Below, piece after piece: positions 23,518-29,866 of a stretch of DNA of 30,818 nucleotides; position 1 is the first letter of the stretch; every line of letters starts with the position of its first letter. A program made the translations under genes and the position numbers. The DNA comes from a virus, in IMG/VR virus record IMGVR_UViG_3300032053_000334, positions 1 through 30,818 of that record. One strand, written 5' to 3'. The notes under the pieces are model-generated. The model searched no databases. It was not told where the DNA came from and worked only from the letters and a program-made list of their open reading frames with translations.

Positions 23518-24096
23518 CTATATCACTATTTTTTTATTTATCAACCTATTTGGCGCCGATTTTGATAAAACGCTAGTCTTTATCCTGTCATACTCCTCAA
23601 AACATAGTTTAGCGGCTTGGTATAATTTTATACACTCTTCTTTGTTTTTAGAAGTGTGTAGAACAAATGATTTGCCTTCAAAATCTATTTTTGCTAAATA
23701 ATCCCCCCTTGTTGCAAAATAACTTACTCCAGTATATCCATTTTTGTTTTTCATTTTTGTCGCAACAAAATTTCTCTTAGTAATAAATTTTAAATTATCT
23801 AGTCGGCAATTTAATGGATTTCCATCTACGGCAAAAATAATATGGTTTCTAAGAAGTTTTATTTCATTAAAAACCGAATAAACAAGTCTATTAACAACTA
23901 CATTTTTATATCTTTTTTCATGCCTTAACGTTATAGCAAAAATAGATTTTTTTTTGGTTTTCAATATGTACTCTTTTGATAGATAAACACCTCCATTATG
24001 TTGCGTTCTTTCAATGGGGAGCCTTTTTACATTCCCGAAGTTACTAACTTGATAAATTCCTTCAAATTCTGGTACTTCTTTCCATATTTCTCCCAT
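23518..24096 (-). CDS. NUMOD4/HNH/AP2-type homing endonuclease with degenerate HNH motif
   Basis: This 192-residue protein has three recognisable parts. NUMOD4 lies at about 3-26 (EIWKEVPEFEGIYQVSNFGN), the DNA-contacting module of homing endonucleases. An HNH_3-like core is at about 67-106, including VDGNPLNCRLDNLKFIT. An AP2-like DNA-binding domain is at about 117-170, with NGYTGVSYFATRGDYLAKID. In the HNH core the family pattern H-x-D-G-N is here A89-V-D-G-N, and the usual H-R-L-V is N69-R-L-V, so expected histidines are absent. The gene stands alone between the terminase terminator and the virion promoter. It is probably a selfish insertion, possibly inactive or using different residues. 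Confidence 0.85.
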   Translation of the reverse strand: MGEIWKEVPEFEGIYQVSNFGNVKRLPIERTQHNGGVYLSKEYILKTKKKSIFAITLRHEKRYKNVVVNRLVYSVFNEIKLLRNHIIFAVDGNPLNCRLDNLKFITKRNFVATKMKNKNGYTGVSYFATRGDYLAKIDFEGKSFVLHTSKNKEECIKLYQAAKLCFEEYDRIKTSVLSKSAPNRLINKKIVI

Positions 24097-24206
24097 AATT
24101 ATTTAAAATGTAAAAACTTTCTCAAAATTGGTGCGTGGACAACCAAAATCGAAAAAAGTTTTTAGTAAATATTTTTTGAAGTTTCCACGCTTCGAATTGT
24201 AAAGAT
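24097..24206 (-). promoter_or_regulatory. Leader of the homing endonuclease gene
   Basis: This stretch holds TATCTTTA (minus strand, around 24207-24200), a one-mismatch -7 box starting right at the terminator T-run. It also has a 7-base inverted repeat, GCGTGGA (24133-24139) and TCCACGC (24184-24190), separated by 44 A/T-rich bases. No open frame fits here. The segment 24194-24216 resembles 23464-23487 on the other side of the endonuclease gene. Confidence 0.4.
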
Positions 24207-24247
24207 ATAAAAAAAACCATTACAAAATAATGCAATGGCTTTTTTTA
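24207..24247 (-). terminator. Intrinsic terminator after the terminase block
   Basis: CCATT (24217-24221) and AATGG (24234-24238) form the core of a short hairpin that extends through flanking A and T runs. On the minus strand A7 precedes and T8 follows the stem, so it can act in both directions. It lies about 50 bases downstream of the 70-residue gene that follows the large terminase. Confidence 0.75.
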
Positions 24248-24296
24248 AAATTGTATTATGAAAAAACTAATAAAGAACGTCCGCTATTAAGCATCG

Positions 24297-24509
24297 CTAA
24301 GATAATGCAAATTTGTGAATATCCAACACAGGGTTTTTACGCAAATACTTTTTAAGTTCCGTTGCAAAATAGTTGTACTTTAGATCGTCCTTAATAAAAT
24401 CCCGTTGCCCCGCTAGGAATGTATAAAATTCCATTTCTGTTACGGTGCTTGATGCCTTAGCGATTTTCTTACACATTTCTTTGATGTGCTTCTTTTGTTC
24501 GATAGTCAT
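24297..24509 (-). CDS. Small helical protein downstream of the large terminase
   Basis: This 70-residue protein starts 2 bases after the large-terminase stop. It is helical and basic, beginning MTIEQKKHIKEMCKKIAKAS, then EMEFYTFLAGQRDFIKDDLK and YNYFATELKKYLRKN. There is no membrane segment. It ends its transcript before the terminator at 24207-24247. It could be a packaging accessory factor, but no family is recognised. Confidence 0.65.
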   Translation of the reverse strand: MTIEQKKHIKEMCKKIAKASSTVTEMEFYTFLAGQRDFIKDDLKYNYFATELKKYLRKNPVLDIHKFALS

Positions 24510-24511
24510 AG

Positions 24512-25969
24512 TTAGTTTATCTGCCTTAATCCGACTTTGTTAGGTGTTATAAAATACTCAAAAACCGAATAGCAAAGGTTATCTACTTGGTCGTCGTGCG
24601 CCCCATTTGGGAAACTTACCACCTCATCTAAAAACTTATCGTTCCAATTCCCTTTTAATAAGCTTACTTTTCCCGCCTGTAAACTTGGGCTACAATCTTC
24701 TACCCTTGATATTTTACCCAAAGATACTCTTTTATTCGGTATTTCAATAGCGTTGTAACTTAGCTTTCTAAGCATCGAAACGATACTTTTACCACTTGCT
24801 TTAGGTTCTACGAATACCCTAGCGTTTTTTGTTACATTGTGAGCTTCAAAATACTTCGGTATGTAGTCTAAAAGTTGATATAATTCAAAATGAACCGTTG
24901 TGCTATTGATAATTATTGATTCATTCCTGTTGTAAGCCACTAGCATTATTGCCGTTGGGTCATTGTTTGTATTGGAAGTATAAGCCCCATCAATATAAAC
25001 ATCAAATTTGTAGTTCCTTTCGTTGTAATTATCCAATATTTGAAACCAATCGCGCTTCATCATGTTACCATCCTGTGCGCTAGGTCTTTGTTGATATAAG
25101 CTGTTGAACGTAATAGGAGAAAATTCACGTACTTTCAATATCCTTTCGGCGCTGTGTTTGTCCTCCCACAAGGCTTCGTCAATATCTCTAGGATCATCAA
25201 TATCGATTGCTTGTGGCAATGGCTTTGATTGCTCTTTGATAGCTGGTATTGCTAATATTTCCCATTGGTCGGCTTCACGCTCTAATAACCGCCCCGCTAA
25301 ATCGTCTTCGTGCCATCTAGTGAATAGAAGTAACTGCTTTGAATCATTGTGTAAACGGGTGCTGAAAACGTCCTCATACCACGCCCAAACATTATCACGT
25401 ATGGTTTTGCTTCGTGCTTCGGCTCTGTCCTTAAATGGGTCATCTATAATGCCAAAATCAACAGGCGTTCCCGTAAGTGAGCCACCAACACCAACCGACT
25501 TTAAAAACCCGCCGTGTCCAACTATCTCGAAAATACTGCTATTTCTTAACGCCCCTTTTTTAAGGTCATTTGAAACGTTTTGATTGTTTAGTGTTGTTTG
25601 TGGGAATAGCTCTTGAAATGGCTTATCGTCAATAATTGACTGAATATTCCTATTAAAACCACTTGCAAGGTCTTGCGAATAAGAACATATTGCAACCTTT
25701 AATTTAGGATTCCTACCTAGTGCATAAGCTGGGAAACGTCGTGAACTTATCTCGCTTTTACCGTGTTGAGGTGGTACGAATATCATTAGTTTATTCTTAC
25801 CCAAAGAGCCGTCTAAAAGAGCGTCTAACTTATCGCAAATCAACTTATGAAACCATTGTATGTTATAGTCGTCTTTAGTGTAAGTTATAAACTTATCAAG
25901 TGATTTTCTTGATTGTAAAATATGCTTTAGTTCGTAAAGTTTTAATAATTCTTGTGAAGAATTAGCCAT
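24512..25969 (-). CDS. Terminase large subunit
   Basis: This 485-residue DNA-packaging motor has an N-terminal ATPase and a C-terminal nuclease. Walker A is VPPQHGKS (65-72), and Walker B is probably VDFGIIDDPF (170-179) with the acidic pair 176-177. A coupling-type motif LLLFTRWHEDD lies at about 213-223. The nuclease carries Asp327 (YIDGAY), Glu388 (VFVEPKASGKS) and Asp459/460 (GAHDDQVDN), the three acidic positions of the RNase H-like fold. Length is normal for the family. The start overlaps the small terminase stop by 8 bases. It would translocate DNA through the portal and cut concatemers. The packaging strategy cannot be read from this sequence alone. Confidence 0.96.
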   Translation of the reverse strand: MANSSQELLKLYELKHILQSRKSLDKFITYTKDDYNIQWFHKLICDKLDALLDGSLGKNKLMIFVPPQHGKSEISSRRFPAYALGRNPKLKVAICSYSQDLASGFNRNIQSIIDDKPFQELFPQTTLNNQNVSNDLKKGALRNSSIFEIVGHGGFLKSVGVGGSLTGTPVDFGIIDDPFKDRAEARSKTIRDNVWAWYEDVFSTRLHNDSKQLLLFTRWHEDDLAGRLLEREADQWEILAIPAIKEQSKPLPQAIDIDDPRDIDEALWEDKHSAERILKVREFSPITFNSLYQQRPSAQDGNMMKRDWFQILDNYNERNYKFDVYIDGAYTSNTNNDPTAIMLVAYNRNESIIINSTTVHFELYQLLDYIPKYFEAHNVTKNARVFVEPKASGKSIVSMLRKLSYNAIEIPNKRVSLGKISRVEDCSPSLQAGKVSLLKGNWNDKFLDEVVSFPNGAHDDQVDNLCYSVFEYFITPNKVGLRQIN

Positions 25970-26438
25970 TTAGCTTTTTTTGGATTGCTAAAATCTTAGC
26001 ATCTATTTCGGATTCACTTAAATCCTTTGTATTTGTTTCGACTTCTTTCTTATCAACTAGCCCTAAATCCCTAGCAATTATATTAGCGTTAAAGATTCCA
26101 GCTGTTGCACCCTCAAACTTTTGATTGCGGATAATGTTATCTATATGTGTAATGACTTGGAAATAATCTTTATTTTCTTTATATGCGGATAAATCAGAAA
26201 CGCCTAAAAAAACATACAAACCCATCCATGTATAAGGTTTTTGTAAAGGTTCTTCATTATGAAAAGTTCCTTTTGCCGAAGTAGTAGTAGATTGTTTAAT
26301 TATTGGATTTTCATCTACCCATTCAAAATAAGGTTTACAAGCATTCCATAAGTCTATTGGCTTAGGAAAATTTTTAGGTTTTCCCAAAAATTCGGGATCT
26401 GCTAATTTCCAAAACTGATTGCCTTTAGGTGCTGCCAT
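25962..26438 (-). CDS. Terminase small subunit, gp3-like DNA-packaging protein
   Basis: This 158-residue protein begins MAAPKGNQFWKLADPEFLG, the usual opening of the gp3-type DNA-packaging family (small terminase). The central part, KPYTWMGLYVFLGVSDLSAY, looks like the family's helix-turn-helix region, followed by HIDNIIRNQKFEGATAGIFN. The C-terminal tail is charged, with SESEIDAKILAIQKKLNG. It recognises phage DNA for packaging and loads the large subunit, whose gene overlaps its last 8 bases. Gene order and motif agree well. Confidence 0.88.
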   Translation of the reverse strand: MAAPKGNQFWKLADPEFLGKPKNFPKPIDLWNACKPYFEWVDENPIIKQSTTTSAKGTFHNEEPLQKPYTWMGLYVFLGVSDLSAYKENKDYFQVITHIDNIIRNQKFEGATAGIFNANIIARDLGLVDKKEVETNTKDLSESEIDAKILAIQKKLNG

Positions 26439-26450
26439 ACCCCAAATTTA

Positions 26451-26732
26451 CTAAATATTTTGATATATTTCTTTTAGTTTACTATTCTTTTGCATTTTAC
26501 TATTTACGGATTCAATCAAAAAATGACTATTAGCATTTTTCATTCCTATCTGTTCACCCGCCGCTTTTATTGATAGCCCATCTTTGAACACCTTGTACAT
26601 GATATACATTCCTCTAGCTGTTGCGCCTTTTTTACGGTTACTAAAGTTAGTAGGAAGTATTTCTAGCTTAGCACATATTTTAGTGATAAGGGTTTCTTGT
26701 TCGTATGGTATTCCGCAATGTGGGCAAATCAT
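26451..26732 (-). CDS. Small DNA-binding protein resembling DnaA domain IV, with a CxxC knuckle
   Basis: This 93-residue protein starts MICPHCGIPYEQE, with Cys3 and Cys6 as a lone CxxC pair. Residues about 15-93 follow the layout of the DnaA C-terminal domain. A helix, ITKICAKLEI, is followed by a basic stretch (SNRKKGATARGMYIMYKVF). Then GLSIKAAGEQIGMKNANSHF aligns with the DnaA signature region, after which comes a final helix (NSKMQKNSKLKEIYQ). The signature residues that contact the DnaA box (D-H-T-T-V in DnaA) are not kept. It sits directly upstream of the small terminase, so a role in packaging-site or late-gene regulation is possible. The fold match is by eye. Confidence 0.6.
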   Translation of the reverse strand: MICPHCGIPYEQETLITKICAKLEILPTNFSNRKKGATARGMYIMYKVFKDGLSIKAAGEQIGMKNANSHFLIESVNSKMQKNSKLKEIYQNI

Positions 26733-26734
26733 AG

Positions 26735-26938
26735 TTATTTACGTATTATTATTTCTATTTTATCCAACAACAATTCAAAATCTTCTTGACTAACATGCTT
26801 TGGTTTAGAAATGTATAGAATAGGACTAGTTCCTTGATTACTAAATTTACCCCAAACAATACCTGATTTAATTCCAAATATACCATTCCTGTTTTTATCA
26901 TATTCAAATGATTTTAATTTGTCTGTTATCTTTTTCAT
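26735..26938 (-). CDS. 67-residue protein of unknown function
   Basis: I start at the ATG at 26938-26936, two bases after the upstream stop. The alternative TTG at 26944 would overlap the previous gene. The protein begins MKKITDKLKSFEYDKN and continues with GIFGIKSGIVWGKFSNQG, PILYISKPKHVSQEDFELLL and a C-terminal basic helix. It looks like a small alpha/beta domain. No family is recognised. Confidence 0.6.
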   Translation of the reverse strand: MKKITDKLKSFEYDKNRNGIFGIKSGIVWGKFSNQGTSPILYISKPKHVSQEDFELLLDKIEIIIRK

Positions 26939-26940
26939 AA

Positions 26941-27291
26941 TCAATCATTTTTTAAGCCTAAGTCAATAACTTCCTTTTCTGTAAAATAGGCATAAGTTAC
27001 ATCCTCTTTTGGCTCTATTTTAAAATAATTTACATGGATTACATTGGTTAACTTATTAATACAATACCACTTCTGATACCCTTCAAATGGTTTAGGCTGT
27101 GGTTCTTCGTAGGGTAGCCAATCTTGATTAATATCTTGGGTAATTTCATATCCATTATTAGTTCGTAGAAATACTTTATTTTTACCAATTGCTAATACTT
27201 CAACGTATGTTCCTTTAGTATATTCAAATAATCCATACTTTTTCCCTATCTCTAAAATAGTTCCATTACTTGCTGTTGCTGTTGTTTTCAT
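26941..27291 (-). CDS. SH3-like small protein of unknown function
   Basis: This 116-residue protein has an N-terminal half that reads as a small beta-barrel (GTILEIGKKYGLFEYTKGTY; VEVLAIGKNKVFLRTNNGYE). This 'LEIGKKYxxxE..KGxYVEVLAI' wording occurs in SH3-like phage proteins. A Pro-rich linker with WLPYEEPQPKPFEGYQKWY joins a second alpha/beta part ending DLGLKND. There is no membrane segment or catalytic motif. It belongs to the early/accessory cluster. Confidence 0.6.
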   Translation of the reverse strand: MKTTATASNGTILEIGKKYGLFEYTKGTYVEVLAIGKNKVFLRTNNGYEITQDINQDWLPYEEPQPKPFEGYQKWYCINKLTNVIHVNYFKIEPKEDVTYAYFTEKEVIDLGLKND

Positions 27292-27296
27292 ATTGT

Positions 27297-27758
27297 TTAA
27301 ATTTTATAGTTTTCTACTCGTTTAATCCACTCAAAATAAGCCTTAGCGTGTTCATTATCGCTATGAGTTGCTGTAATTTTATCTTTAAACTCTTGCATAG
27401 TTCCTTTGAAGCATCCGCAAACTATCTGTTCAATTTCATCATTCCAATAGTAGGTTGTTTGTGAATTTCTTGATCCTATTTTAGGGGATATAATTCTTTC
27501 AGGATTTGATTTGAAATTATTGCAGGAATCGCAGGAATTGCAGGAATCGCAGGACTTGCAGGAATCGCAGGACTTGCAGGAATTGCAGGAATTGCAGGAC
27601 TTGCAGGAATCGCAGGAATTGCAGGAATAGCAGTTAAAACAATTAACGCAATTTTTACAATTAATCAGATTAGCATTTTCAGCTTGGTTTTTGCTGTATA
27701 AATCGCAATCCCATCTATTATTGTTGGAATCAGTCCAATATCCGTTTATTTTTTTCAT
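27297..27758 (-). CDS. Cys-every-third-residue repeat protein
   Basis: I choose the ATG at 27758, one base after the upstream stop, giving 153 residues. The longer frame from 27830 overlaps the previous gene. Residues 1-33 form a Trp/Asn-rich head (MKKINGYWTDSNNNRWDC). From Cys34 to Cys79 there are 16 cysteines at exactly every third position, mostly CNS, CDS and CKS units, encoded by a 9-base DNA repeat (about 27516-27659). The C-terminal 40 residues contain CGCFKGTMQEFKDKI and HAKAYFEWIKR, a phage domain I have seen attached to other repeats. Metal binding or a solenoid of stacked cysteines are possible. No function is known to me. Confidence 0.75.
   Translation of the reverse strand: MKKINGYWTDSNNNRWDCDLYSKNQAENANLINCKNCVNCFNCYSCNSCDSCKSCNSCNSCKSCDSCKSCDSCNSCDSCNNFKSNPERIISPKIGSRNSQTTYYWNDEIEQIVCGCFKGTMQEFKDKITATHSDNEHAKAYFEWIKRVENYKI
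27516..27659 (-). repeat. 9-base tandem repeat tract coding for Cys-x-x units
   Basis: On the plus strand the unit is gcaggaatc, gcaggaatt or gcaggactt, repeated about 11 times almost perfectly, with more divergent copies on the right. Each unit codes for Ser/Asn/Asp/Lys plus Cys in frame. Because the unit is three codons long, slippage would change length without breaking the frame. Confidence 0.85.
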
Positions 27759-27759
27759 A

Positions 27760-28008
27760 TTATTTACCTTTTTTGATTCCTTTTTGACTAAAGTACACTC
27801 CATAAACAGGTCTATTATTTCTAGTTTCAAGTATTCTAGTAATTGCTAAAATAGCCTCTGACAGATTATTTAAGGTTTTACTATCTTTCCCCTTATTTGG
27901 GTTTACAGTAATAGTAGAATTACTTAAAGTATTATTTACAATTGGAGCTTCCTTTTCGTTTAGCTTCTCAATTAATTGTTTCTTTGTTAATTTGTTTAGA
28001 TTTTCCAT
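27760..28008 (-). CDS. 82-residue protein of unknown function
   Basis: This protein has a helical N-terminus (MENLNKLTKKQLIEKLNEKE) that reads like a SAP-type or similar two-helix DNA-binding start. A Thr/Asn/Ser linker follows, then a helix, DSKTLNNLSEAILAITRILE, and a C-terminus with NNRPVYGVYFSQKGIKKGK. It lies in the early cluster, 5 bases after its upstream neighbour. No firm family is recognised, and a nucleic-acid-binding role is only suggested by the basic ends. Confidence 0.6.
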   Translation of the reverse strand: MENLNKLTKKQLIEKLNEKEAPIVNNTLSNSTITVNPNKGKDSKTLNNLSEAILAITRILETRNNRPVYGVYFSQKGIKKGK

Positions 28009-28013
28009 ATTGT

Positions 28014-28355
28014 TTATTTTAAGTTAATACTTTCAGTTGATGGAAGTGGCATCCAATGGGTTACGTTTTCTATTTCGTAATCGTCTGTTCCATAGAAACA
28101 ATCAAATTCGCTTCCGTCTAAAGTTCCCGAATAACATCTTCCAACGTGTTGATGTTTCTTATTGTTTAATAATAACATAAAATCACTTCTAAGTCCGTCC
28201 CAATGCCCTGATTCGTAACATGGCAGTAAATGTCTTTTCTCCACACTTATCCACTGATTAGCGTCTTGAAAACCTTTGATGTAGGCTTTTCTAGCTTCTG
28301 GAAATGAATATAATTCCATAGCTTGTTTTTCTAGTTCTGTCATTTTATCTGTCAT
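28014..28355 (-). CDS. DUF551-like protein
   Basis: This 113-residue protein has a helical front (about 1-35: ELEKQAMELYSFPEARKAYI), then WISVEKRHLLPCYESGHWDG. It ends with IENVTHWMPLPSTESIN. The 'WIxVexxxLP...V..V/L......G.......ItHWMPLP' pattern is that of DUF551, a small domain common in phages and with no known role. The first ATG at 28355 overlaps the upstream gene by 11 bases. A second ATG at 28343 lies just after that gene's stop and is an equally good start. Confidence 0.75.
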   Translation of the reverse strand: MTDKMTELEKQAMELYSFPEARKAYIKGFQDANQWISVEKRHLLPCYESGHWDGLRSDFMLLLNNKKHQHVGRCYSGTLDGSEFDCFYGTDDYEIENVTHWMPLPSTESINLK

Positions 28356-28608
28356 TTAAAGGTTTAACTTTTTTCTTAACTCCATTTACTGTTATTTCTT
28401 TTATGCCGCCTATTCCATCATTAGTCCAACGTATTTCATCCATAATAGAATAAGTAGGATATTCTCCCGTTTTGTCCTTGATAGCTTCATTGGCCTCTAA
28501 AACAAAGTAAAAAGATTCTACAATGTCAGATAATAAAGTTTTGTAGTTATCCTTTGTCATTAGCTTTGAAATATCTCCTATGGTTTTAATACTGTGTTTC
28601 TTTTTCAT
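28345..28608 (-). CDS. 87-residue protein of unknown function
   Basis: This protein is basic at both ends (MKKKHSIKTIGDISKLM; KEITVNGVKKKVKPLNDR) with a helical centre, YKTLLSDIVESFYFVLEANE, and EYPTYSIMDEIRWTNDG. The start overlaps the stop of a 52-residue gene as ATGA. The bases around its ATG are part of a 20-base direct repeat that recurs 240 bases upstream. No family is recognised. Confidence 0.6.
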   Translation of the reverse strand: MKKKHSIKTIGDISKLMTKDNYKTLLSDIVESFYFVLEANEAIKDKTGEYPTYSIMDEIRWTNDGIGGIKEITVNGVKKKVKPLNDR

Positions 28609-28623
28609 TTTAGTAGGGTTTTA
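28604..28623. repeat. 20-base direct repeat, copy 1
   Basis: The plus-strand sequence begins ttcattttag and ends tagggtttta, identical to 28844-28863. On the minus strand it forms a leader reading TAAAACCCTACTAAAATGAA and contains the start codon of the 87-residue gene. Confidence 0.85.
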
Positions 28624-28763
28624 TTAGGTGTAAATTTAAAATTGAATCCGAATATAGTTATCACAAAACTACCGTAACCAACACCAATATAAAGTATAGG
28701 CAAATGATAGCTTTCAGGAAACTCTTTTGTTTTCCCCCAATGTCTTTTTAATGTTACTTTCAT
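28605..28763 (-). CDS. 52-residue protein with one hydrophobic segment
   Basis: The ATG at 28763-28761 opens a 52-codon frame whose TGA overlaps the next ATG by 4 bases, the usual junction in this genome. The peptide begins MKVTLKRHWGKTKEFPESYH, has a hydrophobic segment (LPILYIGVGYGSFVITIFGF) and ends FKFTPNKTLLK. AAGGAGG sits only one base before the ATG, too close for a normal Shine-Dalgarno. It may be a small membrane protein; the function is unknown. Confidence 0.6.
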   Translation of the reverse strand: MKVTLKRHWGKTKEFPESYHLPILYIGVGYGSFVITIFGFNFKFTPNKTLLK

Positions 28764-28843
28764 ACCTCCTTAGTTTTAGTTTTTTATACCTTCTTATTTT
28801 TATTTAACATTGCTTTTTCTTTCTTGGCATTCTTGGAACTTTG

Positions 28844-28863
28844 TTCATTTTAGTAGGGTTTTA
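28844..28863. repeat. 20-base direct repeat, copy 2
   Basis: This copy is identical to 28604-28623. On the minus strand it spans the stop of the zinc-knuckle gene and an ATG that opens only a 14-residue basic frame. It may mark a duplicated or recombined leader. Confidence 0.85.
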
Positions 28864-29085
28864 ACATTTACATTTAGGGCATATTTCTCCAGTACTTACC
28901 ATTTTTACCATTTCATAACAGTTGTAGCATTTTTCTAACTTAGGCGTTATAGAATCCTCTAGGCATTGAATGGCGATGTCTAAGGCTTGGATTAATTCTT
29001 GTTTAGGTTCTAAAAATCCTGCATAATTCGTTTTAATACAATCATTATACCTTTCTAAAATCTCTTTTGCTTCATTTAAGTTCAT
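28861..29085 (-). CDS. 74-residue protein with C-terminal zinc knuckle
   Basis: I start at the ATG at 29085, four bases after the upstream stop. A GTG at 29103 would overlap the previous gene. The N-terminal 50 residues are helical (NEAKEILERYNDCIKTNYAG; ELIQALDIAIQCLEDS). The C-terminus has CYNCYEMV and CPKCKC, two CxxC pairs that make a zinc ribbon. The helical part with 'QALDIAIxCLE' is common in small phage proteins that end in zinc ribbons. A nucleic-acid or protein-binding role is inferred. Confidence 0.7.
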   Translation of the reverse strand: MNLNEAKEILERYNDCIKTNYAGFLEPKQELIQALDIAIQCLEDSITPKLEKCYNCYEMVKMVSTGEICPKCKC

Positions 29086-29089
29086 AGGT

Positions 29090-29335
29090 TTATTTTTTGT
29101 CACTAATTATACTTCTTCTAAATTCAGGATTTACCCTAGCTTTTATTTGGTCTTGAATATCTAGTTTTTTGCTTTCAAGAAAACCCATTATTTTATAAGG
29201 ATTCATTTTATAAGATGATGAATTTACTCTGTATGTACCATCCTTTTCTTCTACTAATAAAAAATAAGCTTCATCATTTTCTGCTATTTTCTTATTTAAT
29301 AGCTTTTCGAATTGTTCTTCTTCTTTCTTTGTCAT
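29090..29335 (-). CDS. 81-residue protein of unknown function
   Basis: This protein begins with a charged helix (MTKKEEEQFEKLLNKKIAEN). A beta-type core (EAYFLLVEEKDGTYRVNSSS) follows, then a helical part with YKIMGFLESKKLDIQDQI. The leader TAAATAATATG before the start is the typical A/T-rich initiation context here. No family is recognised. It is part of the early cluster. Confidence 0.6.
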   Translation of the reverse strand: MTKKEEEQFEKLLNKKIAENDEAYFLLVEEKDGTYRVNSSSYKMNPYKIMGFLESKKLDIQDQIKARVNPEFRRSIISDKK

Positions 29336-29345
29336 ATTATTTAGT

Positions 29346-29861
29346 TTAAATTGTTTCGTTAATATTCCATATTTTAAAAGGTAAATACTTCCTACAAATA
29401 TCCGCTGTTAGTTGTTGGTTTTCTTTTTCAGCAGTATAAGAAGCAGCGGCAGCATAAGCGGCAGCATAATAAGCAGCAGAAGCATAATAACCAGCATAAG
29501 CGGCAGCATAAGCGGCAGCATAAGCAGCAGAAGCGTCATAAACAGAAGCAGCAGCATAAACATAAGCGGCAGCATAATAAGCAGCATCTAACTCTTCTCT
29601 ACTTGCTTTACCTTTTCCAAATTTTATAGCTATTTTTACAGCTTTTATACTTCTTTCATCTTTCATTAAGTGAATAACAGTTTTAGCGCAATAGCCTTTT
29701 GCCAAAGTCAATCTTTGTAAGTCATCAGGATTAGTTTTAGCAAATAGCCATAGCAACCAATCACCACGATGACAAGTTTTGTATATTTCTTTCCACGATT
29801 TATCAGCTGCCCATTCTAAAGCATCTTCACAAGCGTCAATCTTTATTAATAGTTGTTTCAT
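29346..29861 (-). CDS. Imm-5-like protein with Ala/Tyr-rich repeat
   Basis: In this 171-residue protein, residues 1-60 read ACEDALEWAADKSWKEIYKT, then CHRGDWLLWLFAKTN, the characteristic opening of the Imm-5 type family of putative immunity proteins that is frequent in phages. Residues about 92-142 are an Ala/Tyr repeat (AAYAAAYAGYYAS and similar), replacing the Ala/Arg/Trp repeat usual in this family. The C-terminus is short and helical (TADICRKYLPFKIWNI). The family name comes from toxin-system genomics, and a role for the phage copies is not established. Possible roles are host-defence interference or superinfection protection; neither is shown here. Confidence 0.7.
   Translation of the reverse strand: MKQLLIKIDACEDALEWAADKSWKEIYKTCHRGDWLLWLFAKTNPDDLQRLTLAKGYCAKTVIHLMKDERSIKAVKIAIKFGKGKASREELDAAYYAAAYVYAAASVYDASAAYAAAYAAAYAGYYASAAYYAAAYAAAASYTAEKENQQLTADICRKYLPFKIWNINETI
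29436..29588 (-). repeat. Ala/Tyr-coding short tandem repeat tract
   Basis: The plus strand is built of gcagcataagcggcagcata-type units of 12 to 15 bases, coding Ala-Ala-Tyr-Ala-Ala on the minus strand. Units vary by insertion of Tyr, Ser or Gly. Length changes would keep the frame. Confidence 0.8.
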
Positions 29862-29866
29862 AATTT

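Noticed and set aside
25104-25583. 159-codon plus-strand frame
   Set aside because: It is antisense to the large terminase, including conserved motifs; a shadow.
27516-27659. CRISPR-like appearance of the short repeats
   Set aside because: The 9-base units are contiguous with no spacers and are in frame inside a coding region.
27759-27830. Longer start for the Cys-repeat protein
   Set aside because: It would overlap the preceding gene by 71 bases. The ATG at 27758 directly follows that gene's stop and begins the recognisable KKINGYW head.
28804-28848. 14-residue basic frame after direct repeat copy 2
   Set aside because: It is too short, with no locked junction at its 3' end. It is kept only as part of the repeat observation.
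29086-29103. GTG start for the zinc-knuckle protein
   Set aside because: It overlaps the upstream gene. The ATG at 29085 lies four bases after that gene's stop in the usual context.
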